Shown: positions 1-8,415, counted from the first letter of the stretch. The stretch is 40,437 nucleotides of DNA from an uncultured Collinsella sp. (GCA_900543515.1 UQRW01000019.1:1-40437); one strand, 5' to 3'. Notes: generated by a model not told the origin, from the letters alone. Numbers and translations are program-made.

Positions 1-6
1 AAAGAG

Positions 7-32
7 AAGAGGCGGGGCATGCCCCGCCTCTT
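7..32. terminator. Perfect 26-bp palindrome, probable terminator of an upstream gene
   Basis: Positions 7-32 form a perfect palindrome with a GC-rich core (GGCGGGGC/GCCCCGCC). There is no long T-tract on either side, so it may be a bidirectional terminator of a gene lying left of the window. Apart from this and the hairpin at 182-212, I see no gene in positions 33-283. Confidence 0.5.
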
Positions 33-181
33 ACACCACATCTCTGCGCGCTACCAATAACTAAGCATCAGGTTGGCGACACTGAGCGCAAAATCTGTTC
101 GAGAGGCCAAAAGTGCCTGTTACTAAATTGGTGGCAGTACTCTTATTTGCCATATTTTGGCCGGGGCACCCTAAGAAGGGC

Positions 182-212
182 GCCCGGAGCTCCCCGTAGG
201 GGAGCTCCGGGC
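182..212. terminator. Strong 14-bp stem-loop
   Basis: A perfect 14-bp stem (182-195 with 199-212) closes a 3-nt loop. Only TT follows on the plus strand, so it is a poor classical terminator. It resembles the T-tailed hairpin at 1736-1769 in its GGGGAGC/GCTCCCC core. It may end an upstream transcript or insulate the following gene. Confidence 0.4.
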
Positions 213-283
213 TTCATAGGGGCACGAATAGTCCACTCCGACCCGCAAAATCTGTGCGCACGATGCGAATGACGCCCTTAACC

Positions 284-312
284 TTAAACTTTAGCTTGAA
301 CTTAGCTATAAT
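284..312 (+). promoter_or_regulatory. Sigma70-type promoter with long leader
   Basis: TTAAAC at 284-289, a 17-nt spacer and a perfect TATAAT at 307-312 make a good sigma70-type promoter. It would start transcription near 319, about 325 nt before the lipoprotein start at 644. The 320-640 stretch stays open in the gene's frame, but its translation is Arg/Pro/Trp-rich and unlike the neighbours, so I treat it as an untranslated leader. Confidence 0.5.
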
Positions 313-643
313 GCGCTACGTTCCTACCAGGCTGTGGTTGCGGACGGACGAAATGCCCGTCCTAGTCCAAGACAGACGCGGTCAAAGGGATCCACGTAAG
401 CGACCGCGTGCGCGCGGCGCGATCATGGCGCGTCCTAGATGTAAGCCGCACCGTCCGTTCTACTTTCTTTGGGGCAATACCGCCTCGCGGGCGAGCGGGC
501 CAGTCGTGAAGGTGGCTGCGGCCTCCCGAGCAAACACCCCGGTGCGCAAGTGTGGGGTCAAATACCAGGTCAGCTGGTGGGAACAATCTGATATTCCGCG
601 CAACGCACGGATCGTATACGACACAGAAGGCAGGGTAGTGGAC

Positions 644-1669
644 ATGGTGAGGGGCAGCTTGATGCACGCGGCTCGGTTAGGTGCTGGGGCCGCAGCGGTC
701 ATCGCCGTTTTGGGCCTGAGCGGATGCGCGTTCAACCCGCTGTCTACGTTCACGACTCCCACGATCGACCAGATCGAGTACGAGACCGTCACGCCCACGG
801 TGTCGGATGATGCCCTGGTCACTCCCGGTACCCTGACGGTCGCCCTCGATACCTCCGATGCGCCGCAGGCCATGCAGGGCACCGACGGCGAGCTCACGGG
901 GTATGCGGTCGACGCCGCCCGCGCCCTCGCAAGCCGCATGGGCCTTAAGGTCGCCTTTGTCGATGCGTCCTCGGCAGGTTCCGCGCTCGGCGACAAAAAG
1001 GCTGATATCTTTATCGGCGAGATCAACTCCACAGACGGGGACGTTAGCTCGCTCGGCACCTGCCTGTACGATGCCGCTTCCGTGTTCGGTAAAACCAGCG
1101 ATGGTGGGTCGCTAAGCGTTTCCACCGATACCCTTAACACGTCCACCCTGGGTGTCCAGATGTCCTCGGCCTCGCAGGAGGCGCTTGCCAAGCAGAGCAT
1201 TACCGCCAACCAAAAGACCTACTCCAACATCAACGAGTGCTTTGAGGCGCTCGAGTCCGGCGAGGTCGACTATGTGATCTGCGACTCCACGGTCGGCGGC
1301 TACCTTGCACGTCTGATGAGCGAGATCTCCTATGTCGGTGCGCTCGAGGCGCCCTCGACGCTCGGTGTTGCGGGCCTCTCGTCCAATGACGAACTGTGCC
1401 GTGCCGTGAGCGATGCCCTCGACGGTATTACGGCCGACGGCACGCTCGAGGCAGTCCACTGCGTCTGGTATGGCACGATGCCCTACGACCTCACCACTAA
1501 GACGGTTTCGGGCGCTAACGTGCAACCGGGCGACTCTGAGTCCAGTGAGACCATGTCCTCCGGCAGCGAGTCCTCCGATTCCAACAATGAGACCGCATCC
1601 TCCGAAGACAAATCGTCCAGCCAGGAAGACACCATCACCGACGACGACATTAACAAGCTTAATAGCTAG
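644..1669 (+). CDS. Solute-binding lipoprotein (SBP_bac_3-like)
   Basis: Predicted extracytoplasmic substrate-binding protein of the amino-acid ABC-transporter type (SBP_bac_3 family), lipid-anchored outside the membrane. From the ATG at 644 the protein has a short hydrophobic signal ending in a lipobox LSGC, with the lipidated Cys at residue 28. ATG 662 is an alternative start and has the better-placed purine tract (GAGGGG). The binding domain begins near 'PGTLTVALDTSDAP' and includes the typical LTGYAVDAARALA segment. The last ~50 residues are Ser/Glu/Asp-rich and low complexity, perhaps a wall spacer. No permease or ATPase gene is adjacent, so the ligand and transporter partner are unknown. 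The frame is open back to 254, but that extension would bury the signal peptide and is rejected. Confidence 0.75.
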   Translation: MVRGSLMHAARLGAGAAAVIAVLGLSGCAFNPLSTFTTPTIDQIEYETVTPTVSDDALVTPGTLTVALDTSDAPQAMQGTDGELTGYAVDAARALASRMGLKVAFVDASSAGSALGDKKADIFIGEINSTDGDVSSLGTCLYDAASVFGKTSDGGSLSVSTDTLNTSTLGVQMSSASQEALAKQSITANQKTYSNINECFEALESGEVDYVICDSTVGGYLARLMSEISYVGALEAPSTLGVAGLSSNDELCRAVSDALDGITADGTLEAVHCVWYGTMPYDLTTKTVSGANVQPGDSESSETMSSGSESSDSNNETASSEDKSSSQEDTITDDDINKLNS

Positions 1670-1735
1670 TTATTGCTAGGGGTGGTGTCTCCTATACGTT
1701 GGAAAGGACACCTCTTCACGGTTTCAACACGCACT

Positions 1736-1769
1736 GCCGGGCTTCCCCAATAGGGGAGCCCGGCTTTTT
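1736..1769 (+). terminator. Rho-independent terminator after the lipoprotein
   Basis: GCCGGGCT...CCCC (1736-1748) pairs with GGGGAGCCCGGC (1753-1764) around an AATA loop with one bulged base, followed by TTTTT. It lies about 70 nt after the lipoprotein stop. Confidence 0.85.
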
Positions 1770-1986
1770 CATCCCTATAAAACCAGCAGGTCAAAGCCAA
1801 TTTTCGGGACCAAATACAAAGCCGCCGACGCCCTCCCATAGCGCACTTTGCCACGGAAAAGTGCGAGACTTCGGTATGCGGTATCAAGCAATCGTTATTC
1901 GGGTCTTTGGGAATCCGCGTGATTAAATGCACGGCAATGGGTACATAGCCAGTACAGTAAGTCCCCGAGGCAGATTGGAGCCACGT

Positions 1987-2571
1987 ATGGATATCAAGGT
2001 TTCTGGACGCAAGACGACGGTAACCGATGCTCTGCGTGCGCATGTGGATGAGAAGATCGGCGAGGCGCTCAAGGTTTTCGATATCGAGCCCATGACGGTC
2101 GACGTTGTACTTCGCTATGAGAAGAACCCCTCGAACCCCAACCCGGCAATCGTCGAGGTCACGGTTCGCGCTCGCGGTTCGGTGATTCGCGTTGCCGAGC
2201 ACGGTGCAGATATGTACGCCGCCATCGACCTCTCCGCCGATAAGGTCACCCGCCAGCTGCGCAAGTTCAAGACCAAGGTCGTGGACAACCGCCAGGGCGG
2301 TGCCAGCGCGGCGGATGTCGCACCGGTCGAGCGCGTCGAGGATCTGGCCGACCTGCTGCTGCCCGAGGAGGAGGACGACCTGCTCGTCCGCGAGAAGGTC
2401 ATCGATGTCACCCCGATGACTGAGGAGCAGGCGCTGGTGCAGACCGATCTGCTCGGCCACGACTTCTACGTGTTCGAGAACGCGACGACTGGCCTCATCA
2501 ATGTGGTGTATCACCGTAAGAATGGTGGATATGGCATCATCAAGCCCCGCATCGAAACACTTGACGAGTAA
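1987..2571 (+). CDS. hpf: Ribosome hibernation promoting factor, long form
   Basis: Long-form HPF (RaiA/YfiA family, 194 aa), which dimerises and inactivates 70S ribosomes in stationary phase or starvation. The N-terminal S30AE domain starts 'MDIKVSGRKTTVTDALRAHV' and runs to about residue 105. An acidic linker (EEEDDL) follows, then the long-form C-terminal dimerisation domain ending in HDFYVFEN...VVYHRKNGGYGIIKP, which is diagnostic. The ATG at 1987 is preceded by TTGGAG at good spacing; an in-frame start at 1927 lacks a Shine-Dalgarno and adds a non-homologous 20-residue stretch. It is a single gene ended by its own terminator. The 1770-1986 leader holds a small stem (1842-1849 with 1858-1865) of unknown meaning. 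Confidence 0.93.
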   Translation: MDIKVSGRKTTVTDALRAHVDEKIGEALKVFDIEPMTVDVVLRYEKNPSNPNPAIVEVTVRARGSVIRVAEHGADMYAAIDLSADKVTRQLRKFKTKVVDNRQGGASAADVAPVERVEDLADLLLPEEEDDLLVREKVIDVTPMTEEQALVQTDLLGHDFYVFENATTGLINVVYHRKNGGYGIIKPRIETLDE

Positions 2572-2600
2572 AATACGTTAACTTGCATGAGTTAACGGTT

Positions 2601-2632
2601 GGCGGCCATCCCATGCGGGTGGCCGCCTTTTT
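2601..2632 (+). terminator. Terminator after hpf
   Basis: GGCGGCCATCCC (2601-2612) pairs with GGGTGGCCGCC (2617-2627) around an ATGC loop, one base bulged, followed by TTTTT. It ends only 5 nt before the degV Shine-Dalgarno, so the degV transcript must begin within or read through this region. Confidence 0.8.
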
Positions 2633-2650
2633 ACGTAAGGAGTCGCTTTG

Positions 2651-3604
2651 ATGGACAAGGCCGCATCCGCCGGTCATTCGGACCGTTGCCGCATCGTCGT
2701 CGATACCTGCTGCGACTTTAGCCCCGAGGTCGCCGCGAACCTCGATGTCGATATCCTGGGTTTCCCCTTCATTATCGATGGCGAGGAGCGCACGGATGAC
2801 ATCTGGTCGAGCATCACACCCAAGGAGTTCTACGACCGCATGCGCGCCGGTGCCCGCGTGTCCACCTCGGCCGTGTCGCTCGGTCGCTATATCGAGTTCT
2901 TTACCGAGTGCGCCAAAGAGGGCACGCCCACGGTCTACCTGTGCTTTACCTCGGCGCTGTCGTCGAGCTACAACTCCGCGTGCCAGGCGGCAGATGCCGT
3001 GCGCGCCGAGTATCCCGATTTTGAGTTGTACGTGGTCGACAACGCTCTGCCCTGTGCGACCGGCGAGCTCTTGGCGCTCGAGGCCGTCCGTCAACGCTCG
3101 GCGGGACTCACCGCCAAACAGCTGGTCGACTGGGCAAACGAGGCCAAGACCTATGTCCACGGCTACTTTACGCTCGAGAGCTTTGACGCGCTGGCTGCCG
3201 GCGGCCGCATTCCGCCTGCGGCGGCACAGCTCACGGCAAAGCTCGACGTCAAGCCCGAGCTCTCTTACGACCTTGCCGGCTCGCTGTCGCTGATCGGCGT
3301 CAACCGCGGCCGCAAGAAGGCGCTCAAGTCCATCCTCAAGTCGTTCCGCGAGAACTATGTGCCCGATCGCACCATGCCCATCGCCATCATGACGGCCGAT
3401 GCCGAGAAGGATGGTGACTGGCTCGAGGCTGCCGTTCGCAAGGAGGAAGGTTGCGCCGACGTCACGATTATCCGTAGTTCCGTCGGTCCTACCATTGGCT
3501 CGCACGTGGGGCCCGGCATGGTGGCGCTTGCGTTTTGGGGCAAGAACCGCGCCGAGAAAGCCTCGCTTTCCGACCGCATCGCACGCCGTGTGCGTGGTGA
3601 GTAG
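2651..3604 (+). CDS. DegV family fatty-acid-binding protein
   Basis: DegV (FakB-type) proteins bind a fatty acid and present it to the kinase FakA for incorporation into phospholipid. The 317-aa length is close to the family norm. Visible DegV features are the N-terminal 'IVVDTCCDFSPE' strand-loop, the 'STSAVSLGRYIEFF' segment with its Ser pair, 'CFTSALSSSYNSA', 'VVDNALPCATGE' and the late 'FTLESFDALAAGGRI' motif. AAGGAG at 2637-2642 lies 8 nt from ATG 2651; a TTG at 2648 directly upstream is a less likely start. FakA is not in the window. The lipid ligand is not predictable from sequence. Confidence 0.85.
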   Translation: MDKAASAGHSDRCRIVVDTCCDFSPEVAANLDVDILGFPFIIDGEERTDDIWSSITPKEFYDRMRAGARVSTSAVSLGRYIEFFTECAKEGTPTVYLCFTSALSSSYNSACQAADAVRAEYPDFELYVVDNALPCATGELLALEAVRQRSAGLTAKQLVDWANEAKTYVHGYFTLESFDALAAGGRIPPAAAQLTAKLDVKPELSYDLAGSLSLIGVNRGRKKALKSILKSFRENYVPDRTMPIAIMTADAEKDGDWLEAAVRKEEGCADVTIIRSSVGPTIGSHVGPGMVALAFWGKNRAEKASLSDRIARRVRGE

Positions 3605-3696
3605 ACAGGCGCTACGACCACAGGCGCCCCGCAGCCCAAACGCTGGCACCGAGTATTCAACCTGGTAATAACACCCAACCCAAAAGGAAAGGTTTC

Positions 3697-4776
3697 ATGG
3701 CAAACAAGCTCTCTGTCGCATTTATCGGCACCGGAATCATGGGTGCCCCCATCGCCGGCCACATTCTGGATGCCGGCTATCCCGTCACGGTCAACAACCG
3801 TACTAAGTCCAAGGCGGCGGCGCTTATCGAGCACGGTGCCGTCTGGGCCGATACGCCGGCAGATGCCGCGGCTAACGCCGATGTCGTCTTTACTATGGTG
3901 GGCTATCCCTCCGAGGTCGAGGAGCTCTACCTGGCGGGCGACGGCCTGCTCGCGTGCACTAAGCCCGGCGCGGTCCTGATCGACCTCACCACGAGCTCGC
4001 CCGAGCTCGCCCGTGACATTGCCGAGGCCGCCCAGGTTTCTGGTCGCATGGCGTTTGACTGCCCCGTCACCGGCGGCGAGTCGGGTGCTATCGCCGGCAC
4101 GCTTACGGCTATCGTGGGCGCCACCGAGAACGACATCGCGCCGGTCCGCGACATCCTTGCCACCTTCGCGGCCAACATCTGCTGCTTCGACGGCGCCGGC
4201 AAGGGCCAGGCTGCCAAGCTCGCCAACCAGGTGTCGCTGGGCGCCTGCATGGTCGGCATGGCAGACGCCATGGCATTTGCCGAGCTGAGCGGCCTTGACC
4301 TGGAGAAGACCCGTCAGATGATCCTGGGTGGTACCGGCAAGTCCGGCGCCATGGAGAGCCTGGCGCCCAAGGCACTCGACGGCGACTACAAGCCCGGCTT
4401 TATGGTCGAGCACTTCATTAAGGACCTGCGCTTGGCGCTCGCCTATGCCGACGATCGCGAGCTTGCGCTGCCCGGTGCCGATGTGGCCTTTACGCTCTAC
4501 GACATGCTCGACGCCATTGGGGGCGCCAAACTGGGCACCCAGGCCATCACGGTCCTCTACAAGGAAGAGGCCGATGCCATCGCCGCCGGTCTGGACTGGT
4601 CGCAGTATCGCCCCGAGGAGCACGGTGCTCACGAGGAAGGCTGCGGTTGCGGCGAGCACGGCGACGACCATGAGTGCGCCTGCGGCCATCACCACGGCGA
4701 GGACCACGAGTGCTGCGGCGGCCATGGCCATGACGACGGCCATGAGTGCTGCTGCGGCCACCATCACGAGGAGTAG
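3697..4776 (+). CDS. NAD(P)-dependent beta-hydroxyacid dehydrogenase with Cys/His-rich tail
   Basis: Member of the 3-hydroxyisobutyrate/tartronate-semialdehyde reductase family. The N-terminal Rossmann fold carries the GTGIMG dinucleotide motif (residues 11-16). The substrate-binding motif DCPVTGGESGA starts at residue 121, and the GKGQAAKLANQ helix carries the presumed catalytic Lys at 174. The core ends near residue 306. Residues 307-359 are a tail with 9 Cys and 14 His, mixed with Gly and acidic residues and containing HHH and CCC runs. This is atypical of the family and looks like a metal-binding (Ni/Zn/Cu) or metal-storage appendage. AAAGGAAAGG upstream supports the ATG. It is the first gene of a tight run: the next start lies 5 nt after its stop. 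The substrate is not predictable. Confidence 0.88.
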   Translation: MANKLSVAFIGTGIMGAPIAGHILDAGYPVTVNNRTKSKAAALIEHGAVWADTPADAAANADVVFTMVGYPSEVEELYLAGDGLLACTKPGAVLIDLTTSSPELARDIAEAAQVSGRMAFDCPVTGGESGAIAGTLTAIVGATENDIAPVRDILATFAANICCFDGAGKGQAAKLANQVSLGACMVGMADAMAFAELSGLDLEKTRQMILGGTGKSGAMESLAPKALDGDYKPGFMVEHFIKDLRLALAYADDRELALPGADVAFTLYDMLDAIGGAKLGTQAITVLYKEEADAIAAGLDWSQYRPEEHGAHEEGCGCGEHGDDHECACGHHHGEDHECCGGHGHDDGHECCCGHHHEE

Positions 4777-4781
4777 CGCCC

Positions 4782-5210
4782 ATGAGCTGGACGTTCGTGG
4801 TGCTCGCGTTGGTACTCTTTCTCTTCGCGATCTACATCGGCTTTTTGTGCGGCCAGTGGGCCTGCGAAAAGCGCGTCATCACCAAGCGCGACTACTGGAT
4901 TGCCAACTTTGCGGGAGCGGCGGCAGTCGTCCTGCTGACCTGGGTGTTTTCGCTGTTCCCGTTGGTACAGTTTGCGCCCATCGGCTGGCTCGGCGGCTTT
5001 ATCGCCGGCCTTAAGATGAGCTTTGGCGAGTCCGTCGGCCCGTGGCGCAAGCACGACGAGGCCTTTAACGTCAACAGGGCCCATCGCGCCGCCGCCGACG
5101 CGGGCGACGCCGAGGAACGCCGCCGCGCGCGTCGCAATGGCGCTGCCGACCGACAGCTCATCTCGGTCACCGATGACAGCAAGGGTGCTGGCAAGCACGC
5201 TAAGAAATAG
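4782..5210 (+). CDS. Small two-region membrane protein
   Basis: A 142-aa protein of no family I recognise. It has a hydrophobic N-terminal helix (about residues 3-24), a second hydrophobic region of one or two helices (about 40-82, ending GWLGGFIAGLKM), then a basic, Arg/Ala-rich cytoplasmic tail ending HAKK. ATG 4782 is chosen because GAGGAG, overlapping the preceding stop, sits at the right distance; the in-frame frame start at 4746 overlaps the upstream gene. Its position inside a four-gene run suggests co-expression with the dehydrogenase and the HEAT-repeat protein. The function is unknown. Confidence 0.75.
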   Translation: MSWTFVVLALVLFLFAIYIGFLCGQWACEKRVITKRDYWIANFAGAAAVVLLTWVFSLFPLVQFAPIGWLGGFIAGLKMSFGESVGPWRKHDEAFNVNRAHRAAADAGDAEERRRARRNGAADRQLISVTDDSKGAGKHAKK

Positions 5211-5225
5211 TAAGAAGAGGTAACT

Positions 5226-5924
5226 ATGGCAGAAAACAAAGACGAACAGCTCACCGACGAGGAGCTGGCACAGCTTCAGCTGGCAGAGGAGAACGAGAAC
5301 GCCGTCGACCGCCTGGTCCAGGAGCTCGGCTGCCCCACGCGCCGCATCCGCCAGTTTGCCGCCCGCGTGCTGCACCTGCTGGCCGAGCGCGATCCGCAGC
5401 GTGTCGTTCCCTGCGTGCCTGCGCTGATCGAGGCGCTCGATCGCCCCGAGGCTCAGACCCGCTGGGAGGCCCTCGATGCCCTGACGGCGCTCGCCACCAC
5501 CTGCCCCGAGCAGATGGGCGACGCCTTTGAGGGCGCCGAGACCGCGCTGTTCGACGAGCTTTCGTCCACGCTGCGCTACGCCGCCTTCCGCCTGCTGTGC
5601 GTGTGGGGTGCCACGAGCGTCGAGCGTTCGCGCGAGGCTTGGCCCATCCTGGACGAGGCCATCCAGTGCTACCACGGCGATCTTGAGTACCGCGACATGC
5701 TCGGTTGCCTGTACGAGTTTGGCCAGGGCGAGATCGACGTCGAGGTCGCCGAGAAGCTCGCGCTGCGCCTTAAGTTCGACGCCGAGAACGGCAAGGGCAG
5801 CTATCTCAAGGCCCGTTCGAGCGAGATTTGCGAAATGCTTGTTAAACGTTTTGGCCTGGATCTCTCCAAAAAGAAGAAGCGTGCTAGCGTTAAAAAATCT
5901 GACGACGCCGAAGACGAGGAGTAA
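5226..5924 (+). CDS. HEAT-repeat-like protein
   Basis: A 232-aa soluble, helical protein. The segment RIRQFAARVLHLLAERDPQRVVPCVPALIEALDRPEAQTRWEALDALTALA is described here by its pattern: repeated two-helix units of about 35-40 residues with the Arg/Asp spacing of HEAT repeats (roughly residues 30-85), followed by further helical pairs. The N-terminus is acidic and the C-terminus mixes Lys runs with an acidic end, which suggests flexible tails around a scaffold. AAGAGG precedes the ATG, and it begins 15 nt after the membrane protein and ends 6 nt before the dehydrogenase below. Such proteins are usually protein-protein scaffolds; no partner can be named. Confidence 0.7.
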   Translation: MAENKDEQLTDEELAQLQLAEENENAVDRLVQELGCPTRRIRQFAARVLHLLAERDPQRVVPCVPALIEALDRPEAQTRWEALDALTALATTCPEQMGDAFEGAETALFDELSSTLRYAAFRLLCVWGATSVERSREAWPILDEAIQCYHGDLEYRDMLGCLYEFGQGEIDVEVAEKLALRLKFDAENGKGSYLKARSSEICEMLVKRFGLDLSKKKKRASVKKSDDAEDEE

Positions 5925-5930
5925 CAGATT

Positions 5931-7016
5931 ATGGCGCACGATGTAGTCCTGATTCCCGGTGACGGTATCGGTCCCGAGATCACCCAGGCCATGCGCCGCG
6001 TGGTCGAGGCCACCGGTGTCCAGATCAACTGGAACGTCCAGGAGGCCGGTGCCGGCGTCATGGACGAGTTTGGCACGCCGCTGCCCCAGCACGTGCTCGA
6101 TGCGGTCGCCGAGACCAAGGTTGCCATCAAGGGCCCCATCACCACGCCGGTCGGCACGGGCTTCCGCAGCGTCAACGTGGCCCTGCGCAAGCACTTCGAC
6201 CTGTACGCTTGCGTGCGCCCCTGCCTGTCGCAGCCGGGCGACGGCTCTCGCTTCCGCGACGTCGACCTGGTCATCGTGCGCGAGAACACCGAGGACCTCT
6301 ACGCGGGCATTGAGTTCGACGAGGGCGCTGCCGAGGTCGAGGAGCTCTCGCAGCTTGTCGAGCGCTCGGGCCAGAAGACCTTCGCTGCCGATTCCGCCAT
6401 CTCGATCAAGCCGATCTCTATCGCCAAAAGCCGCCGCATTGTGGAGTACGCCTTTGAGTACGCCCGCCGCTGCGGCCGCAAAAAGGTGACGGCCGTGCAC
6501 AAGGCCAACATCATGAAGGCGACCGACGGCCTGTTCCTGCGTGTTGCGCGCGAGGTTGCCGCCAACTATCCCGATATCGAGTTCAACGACAAGATCGTCG
6601 ACGCCACCTGCATGGGCCTGGTCCAGAACCCCAACGACTTCGATGTCCTGGTGCTGCCCAACCTGTACGGCGACATCGTCAGCGACCTGTGCGCCGGCCT
6701 GGTGGGCGGTCTTGGCATGGCTCCCGGCTCCAATATCGGTGCCGACTGCGCCATCTTCGAGGCCACGCACGGCTCTGCGCCCGATATCGCGGGCCAGGAT
6801 ATCGCCAACCCCACGGCCGAGATCCTCTCCGCTGCCATGATGCTCGACCACCTGGGCGAGAACGATGCCGCCAATCGCATCCGCGCTGCCGTCTCCGCCA
6901 CGCTCGACGAGGGCGAGCAGGTCACCGGCGATGTGCGCCGTGCCCAGACCGGTTCGGTCGAGGGCGCCGTGGGTACGCAGGCCTTCGCCGATGCCGTTAT
7001 CGCGCACCTGGCCTAG
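5931..7016 (+). CDS. Isocitrate/isopropylmalate dehydrogenase family, NAD-type isocitrate dehydrogenase-like
   Basis: A 361-aa beta-decarboxylating dehydrogenase, probably converting isocitrate to 2-oxoglutarate and CO2. The N-terminal 'IPGDGIGPEIT' is the family signature. The phosphate/substrate loop 'FRSVNVALRKHFDLYACVRP' resembles NAD-linked isocitrate dehydrogenases more than isopropylmalate dehydrogenases. 'VIVRENTEDLYAG', the Lys in 'TAVHKANIMK', the metal-binding aspartates in 'NLYGDIVSDLCAG' and 'THGSAPDIAGQDIANPTA' are all present. Asp-Ile after HGSAP occupies the place of the Lys-Tyr pair used by NADP enzymes, which favours NAD. It begins 6 nt after the HEAT-repeat gene. With no other TCA genes here, a role in making 2-oxoglutarate for glutamate is the simplest inference; homoisocitrate- or tartrate-type activity cannot be excluded. 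Confidence 0.85.
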   Translation: MAHDVVLIPGDGIGPEITQAMRRVVEATGVQINWNVQEAGAGVMDEFGTPLPQHVLDAVAETKVAIKGPITTPVGTGFRSVNVALRKHFDLYACVRPCLSQPGDGSRFRDVDLVIVRENTEDLYAGIEFDEGAAEVEELSQLVERSGQKTFAADSAISIKPISIAKSRRIVEYAFEYARRCGRKKVTAVHKANIMKATDGLFLRVAREVAANYPDIEFNDKIVDATCMGLVQNPNDFDVLVLPNLYGDIVSDLCAGLVGGLGMAPGSNIGADCAIFEATHGSAPDIAGQDIANPTAEILSAAMMLDHLGENDAANRIRAAVSATLDEGEQVTGDVRRAQTGSVEGAVGTQAFADAVIAHLA

Positions 7017-7075
7017 GGTACGTGCGCGACAAACGCCTAAGTACTACTTAAGTGTTTGCGTATAACCTAAGAATC

Positions 7076-7104
7076 AATACGCCCGGCGCTCCGTCGGGCG
7101 TATT
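7076..7104. terminator. Stem-loop after the dehydrogenase operon
   Basis: A 10-bp perfect stem (7076-7085 with 7095-7104, AATACGCCCG/CGGGCGTATT) around a 9-nt loop. Only a short T-rich end follows, so it is an atypical terminator, but its place 60 nt after the operon fits. Confidence 0.6.
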
Positions 7105-7142
7105 CTATGAGGGACTATGTTTCCTAACAAGGAGTAACTGAT

Positions 7143-8237
7143 ATGGGTCTGATTCAAAAGAAGGACGAAAAGGACGAGATCGACGGCATCCAGATCATCG
7201 AACGCGGCGAAGGTCCTGACGGTGACGAGGAAGAGAAGATCGACCTGGTCGCCGGTACGTCTGCCGAGCATATTGCCGCCGGCACGACCGCCGAGGAAGA
7301 GGACGCCCGCCTGGAGGCTCAGATTGCCGCGGATGCAGCCGACGAGAATTTGATGCCCGAGGAGCAGGACGAGGATGACGATATCCTGGGCTCCGACGAG
7401 GACGATCACGCCTCCAAGCACAAGAAGACGATGATTGCCGCCTTCGTAGTCGCCGTCGTGATCGCTGCTGTTGTGGGCTTCTTTGTGGGCAACGGTGGCT
7501 TTGGCGGTAAGGGCGTTGGCTCGGCAACCCTGACCGAGGACCAGCTCGATTCGACTGTGGCAAGCTACAGCTACAACGGCAAGAAGAGCAACATCACCGC
7601 GCGCGAGGCCATCGAGAGCCAGTACAGCCTCGACACTGTCAAGGACGACGACGGCAACTACACCGCTCCGTCTGCCGACGTCATCCTGTCCTACGTGCGC
7701 AACCAGATTCTGCTCGACGCCGCCGAGGACGAGGGCGTTACCGTTTCTTCCAAGGAAATGAAGCAGTACGCCGAGGATTCCATCGGCACCTCCGACTACA
7801 AGACCATGGCCACGCAGTACGGCGTGTCCAAGGACCAGGCCAAGCAGATCGTCCGTCAGTCCGCGACGCTGCAGAAGCTCTACAAGAAGAAGGTCGGCGA
7901 CAGCTCCGCAAGCATGCCGACCGCCCCGACCGAGCCTGCTGACGGCAACGAGGAGACCGCGAGCAAGGACTACGCCGACTACATCATCAACCTTGCCGGT
8001 GATGAGTGGGATAGCTCAAAGGGCACCTGGAAGGACGCCGATAGCACCTACGCCAAGGCCTTCGCTGACGATGCCTTTACGGCCGATAGCGCTACCTATA
8101 AGCAGGCCATGACCGCCTATTACACCGCCTACCAGCAGTATTCTTCGCAGGCTTCGAGCGCCAGCTCCAAGTGGACCGAGTATGCTAACGGCCTCTATGC
8201 CAAGGCCAACATCAGCATCTACGGCCTGTTTGCGTAA
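7143..8237 (+). CDS. Membrane-anchored SurA-N-like protein
   Basis: A 364-aa protein with a very acidic cytoplasmic N-terminus (residues 1-92), one transmembrane helix (about 97-116) and an extracytoplasmic helical domain. In the latter, the part 'ILSYVRNQILLDAAEDEGVTVSSKEMKQYAED' followed by a 'KQIVRQSATLQKLY' helix resembles the N-terminal chaperone region of SurA/trigger-factor-like proteins. I see no parvulin or other catalytic peptidyl-prolyl isomerase domain. The C-terminal ~80 residues are Ala/Tyr/Ser-rich. AAGGAG lies 8 nt before the ATG. A secretion-linked chaperone role is an inference from this weak similarity only. Confidence 0.7.
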   Translation: MGLIQKKDEKDEIDGIQIIERGEGPDGDEEEKIDLVAGTSAEHIAAGTTAEEEDARLEAQIAADAADENLMPEEQDEDDDILGSDEDDHASKHKKTMIAAFVVAVVIAAVVGFFVGNGGFGGKGVGSATLTEDQLDSTVASYSYNGKKSNITAREAIESQYSLDTVKDDDGNYTAPSADVILSYVRNQILLDAAEDEGVTVSSKEMKQYAEDSIGTSDYKTMATQYGVSKDQAKQIVRQSATLQKLYKKKVGDSSASMPTAPTEPADGNEETASKDYADYIINLAGDEWDSSKGTWKDADSTYAKAFADDAFTADSATYKQAMTAYYTAYQQYSSQASSASSKWTEYANGLYAKANISIYGLFA

Positions 8238-8279
8238 GGTTTGCCTGCACTACTGCGCGCTAACCGATCTACCTGATTG

Positions 8280-8316
8280 AGCCCGCTAGAACGGACAACG
8301 TTCTAGCGGGCTTTTT
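8280..8316 (+). terminator. Terminator after the SurA-like gene
   Basis: A 14-bp stem (8280-8293 with 8299-8312) around GACAA, followed by TTTTT. It separates the housekeeping block from the PTS locus. Positions 8317-8868 contain no gene; they hold the cre-like site, the 11-bp boxes, a likely promoter and the GntR site listed separately. Confidence 0.92.
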
Positions 8317-8395
8317 GTTGCCGAAATCAATAGGATAGGCCTCGCGCCCGCACAAGCGCTCCATCGGGTTCCCCTAATTCATCTGGGAAAACAAC

Positions 8396-8409
8396 TGCAA
8401 ACGATTGCA
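8396..8409. promoter_or_regulatory. cre-like palindrome (catabolite control)
   Basis: TGCAAACGATTGCA matches every defined position of the Gram-positive cre consensus TGNAANCGNTNNCA. A one-mismatch relative lies at 8594-8607 on the minus strand. Both sit upstream of the PTS operon. Coriobacteria do not necessarily use CcpA, so the binding protein may be another LacI-family regulator. Confidence 0.5.
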
Positions 8410-8415
8410 AGTGAC

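Noticed and set aside
320..640. tmRNA, RNase P RNA or SRP RNA in the long leader
   Set aside because: No tmRNA ends, no RNase P GAGGAAAGTCC motif and no SRP GGAAG-type loop could be seen.
254..643. N-terminal extension of the lipoprotein frame
   Set aside because: The composition is unlike the neighbours, it has no ribosome-binding site, and it would bury the signal peptide and lipobox.
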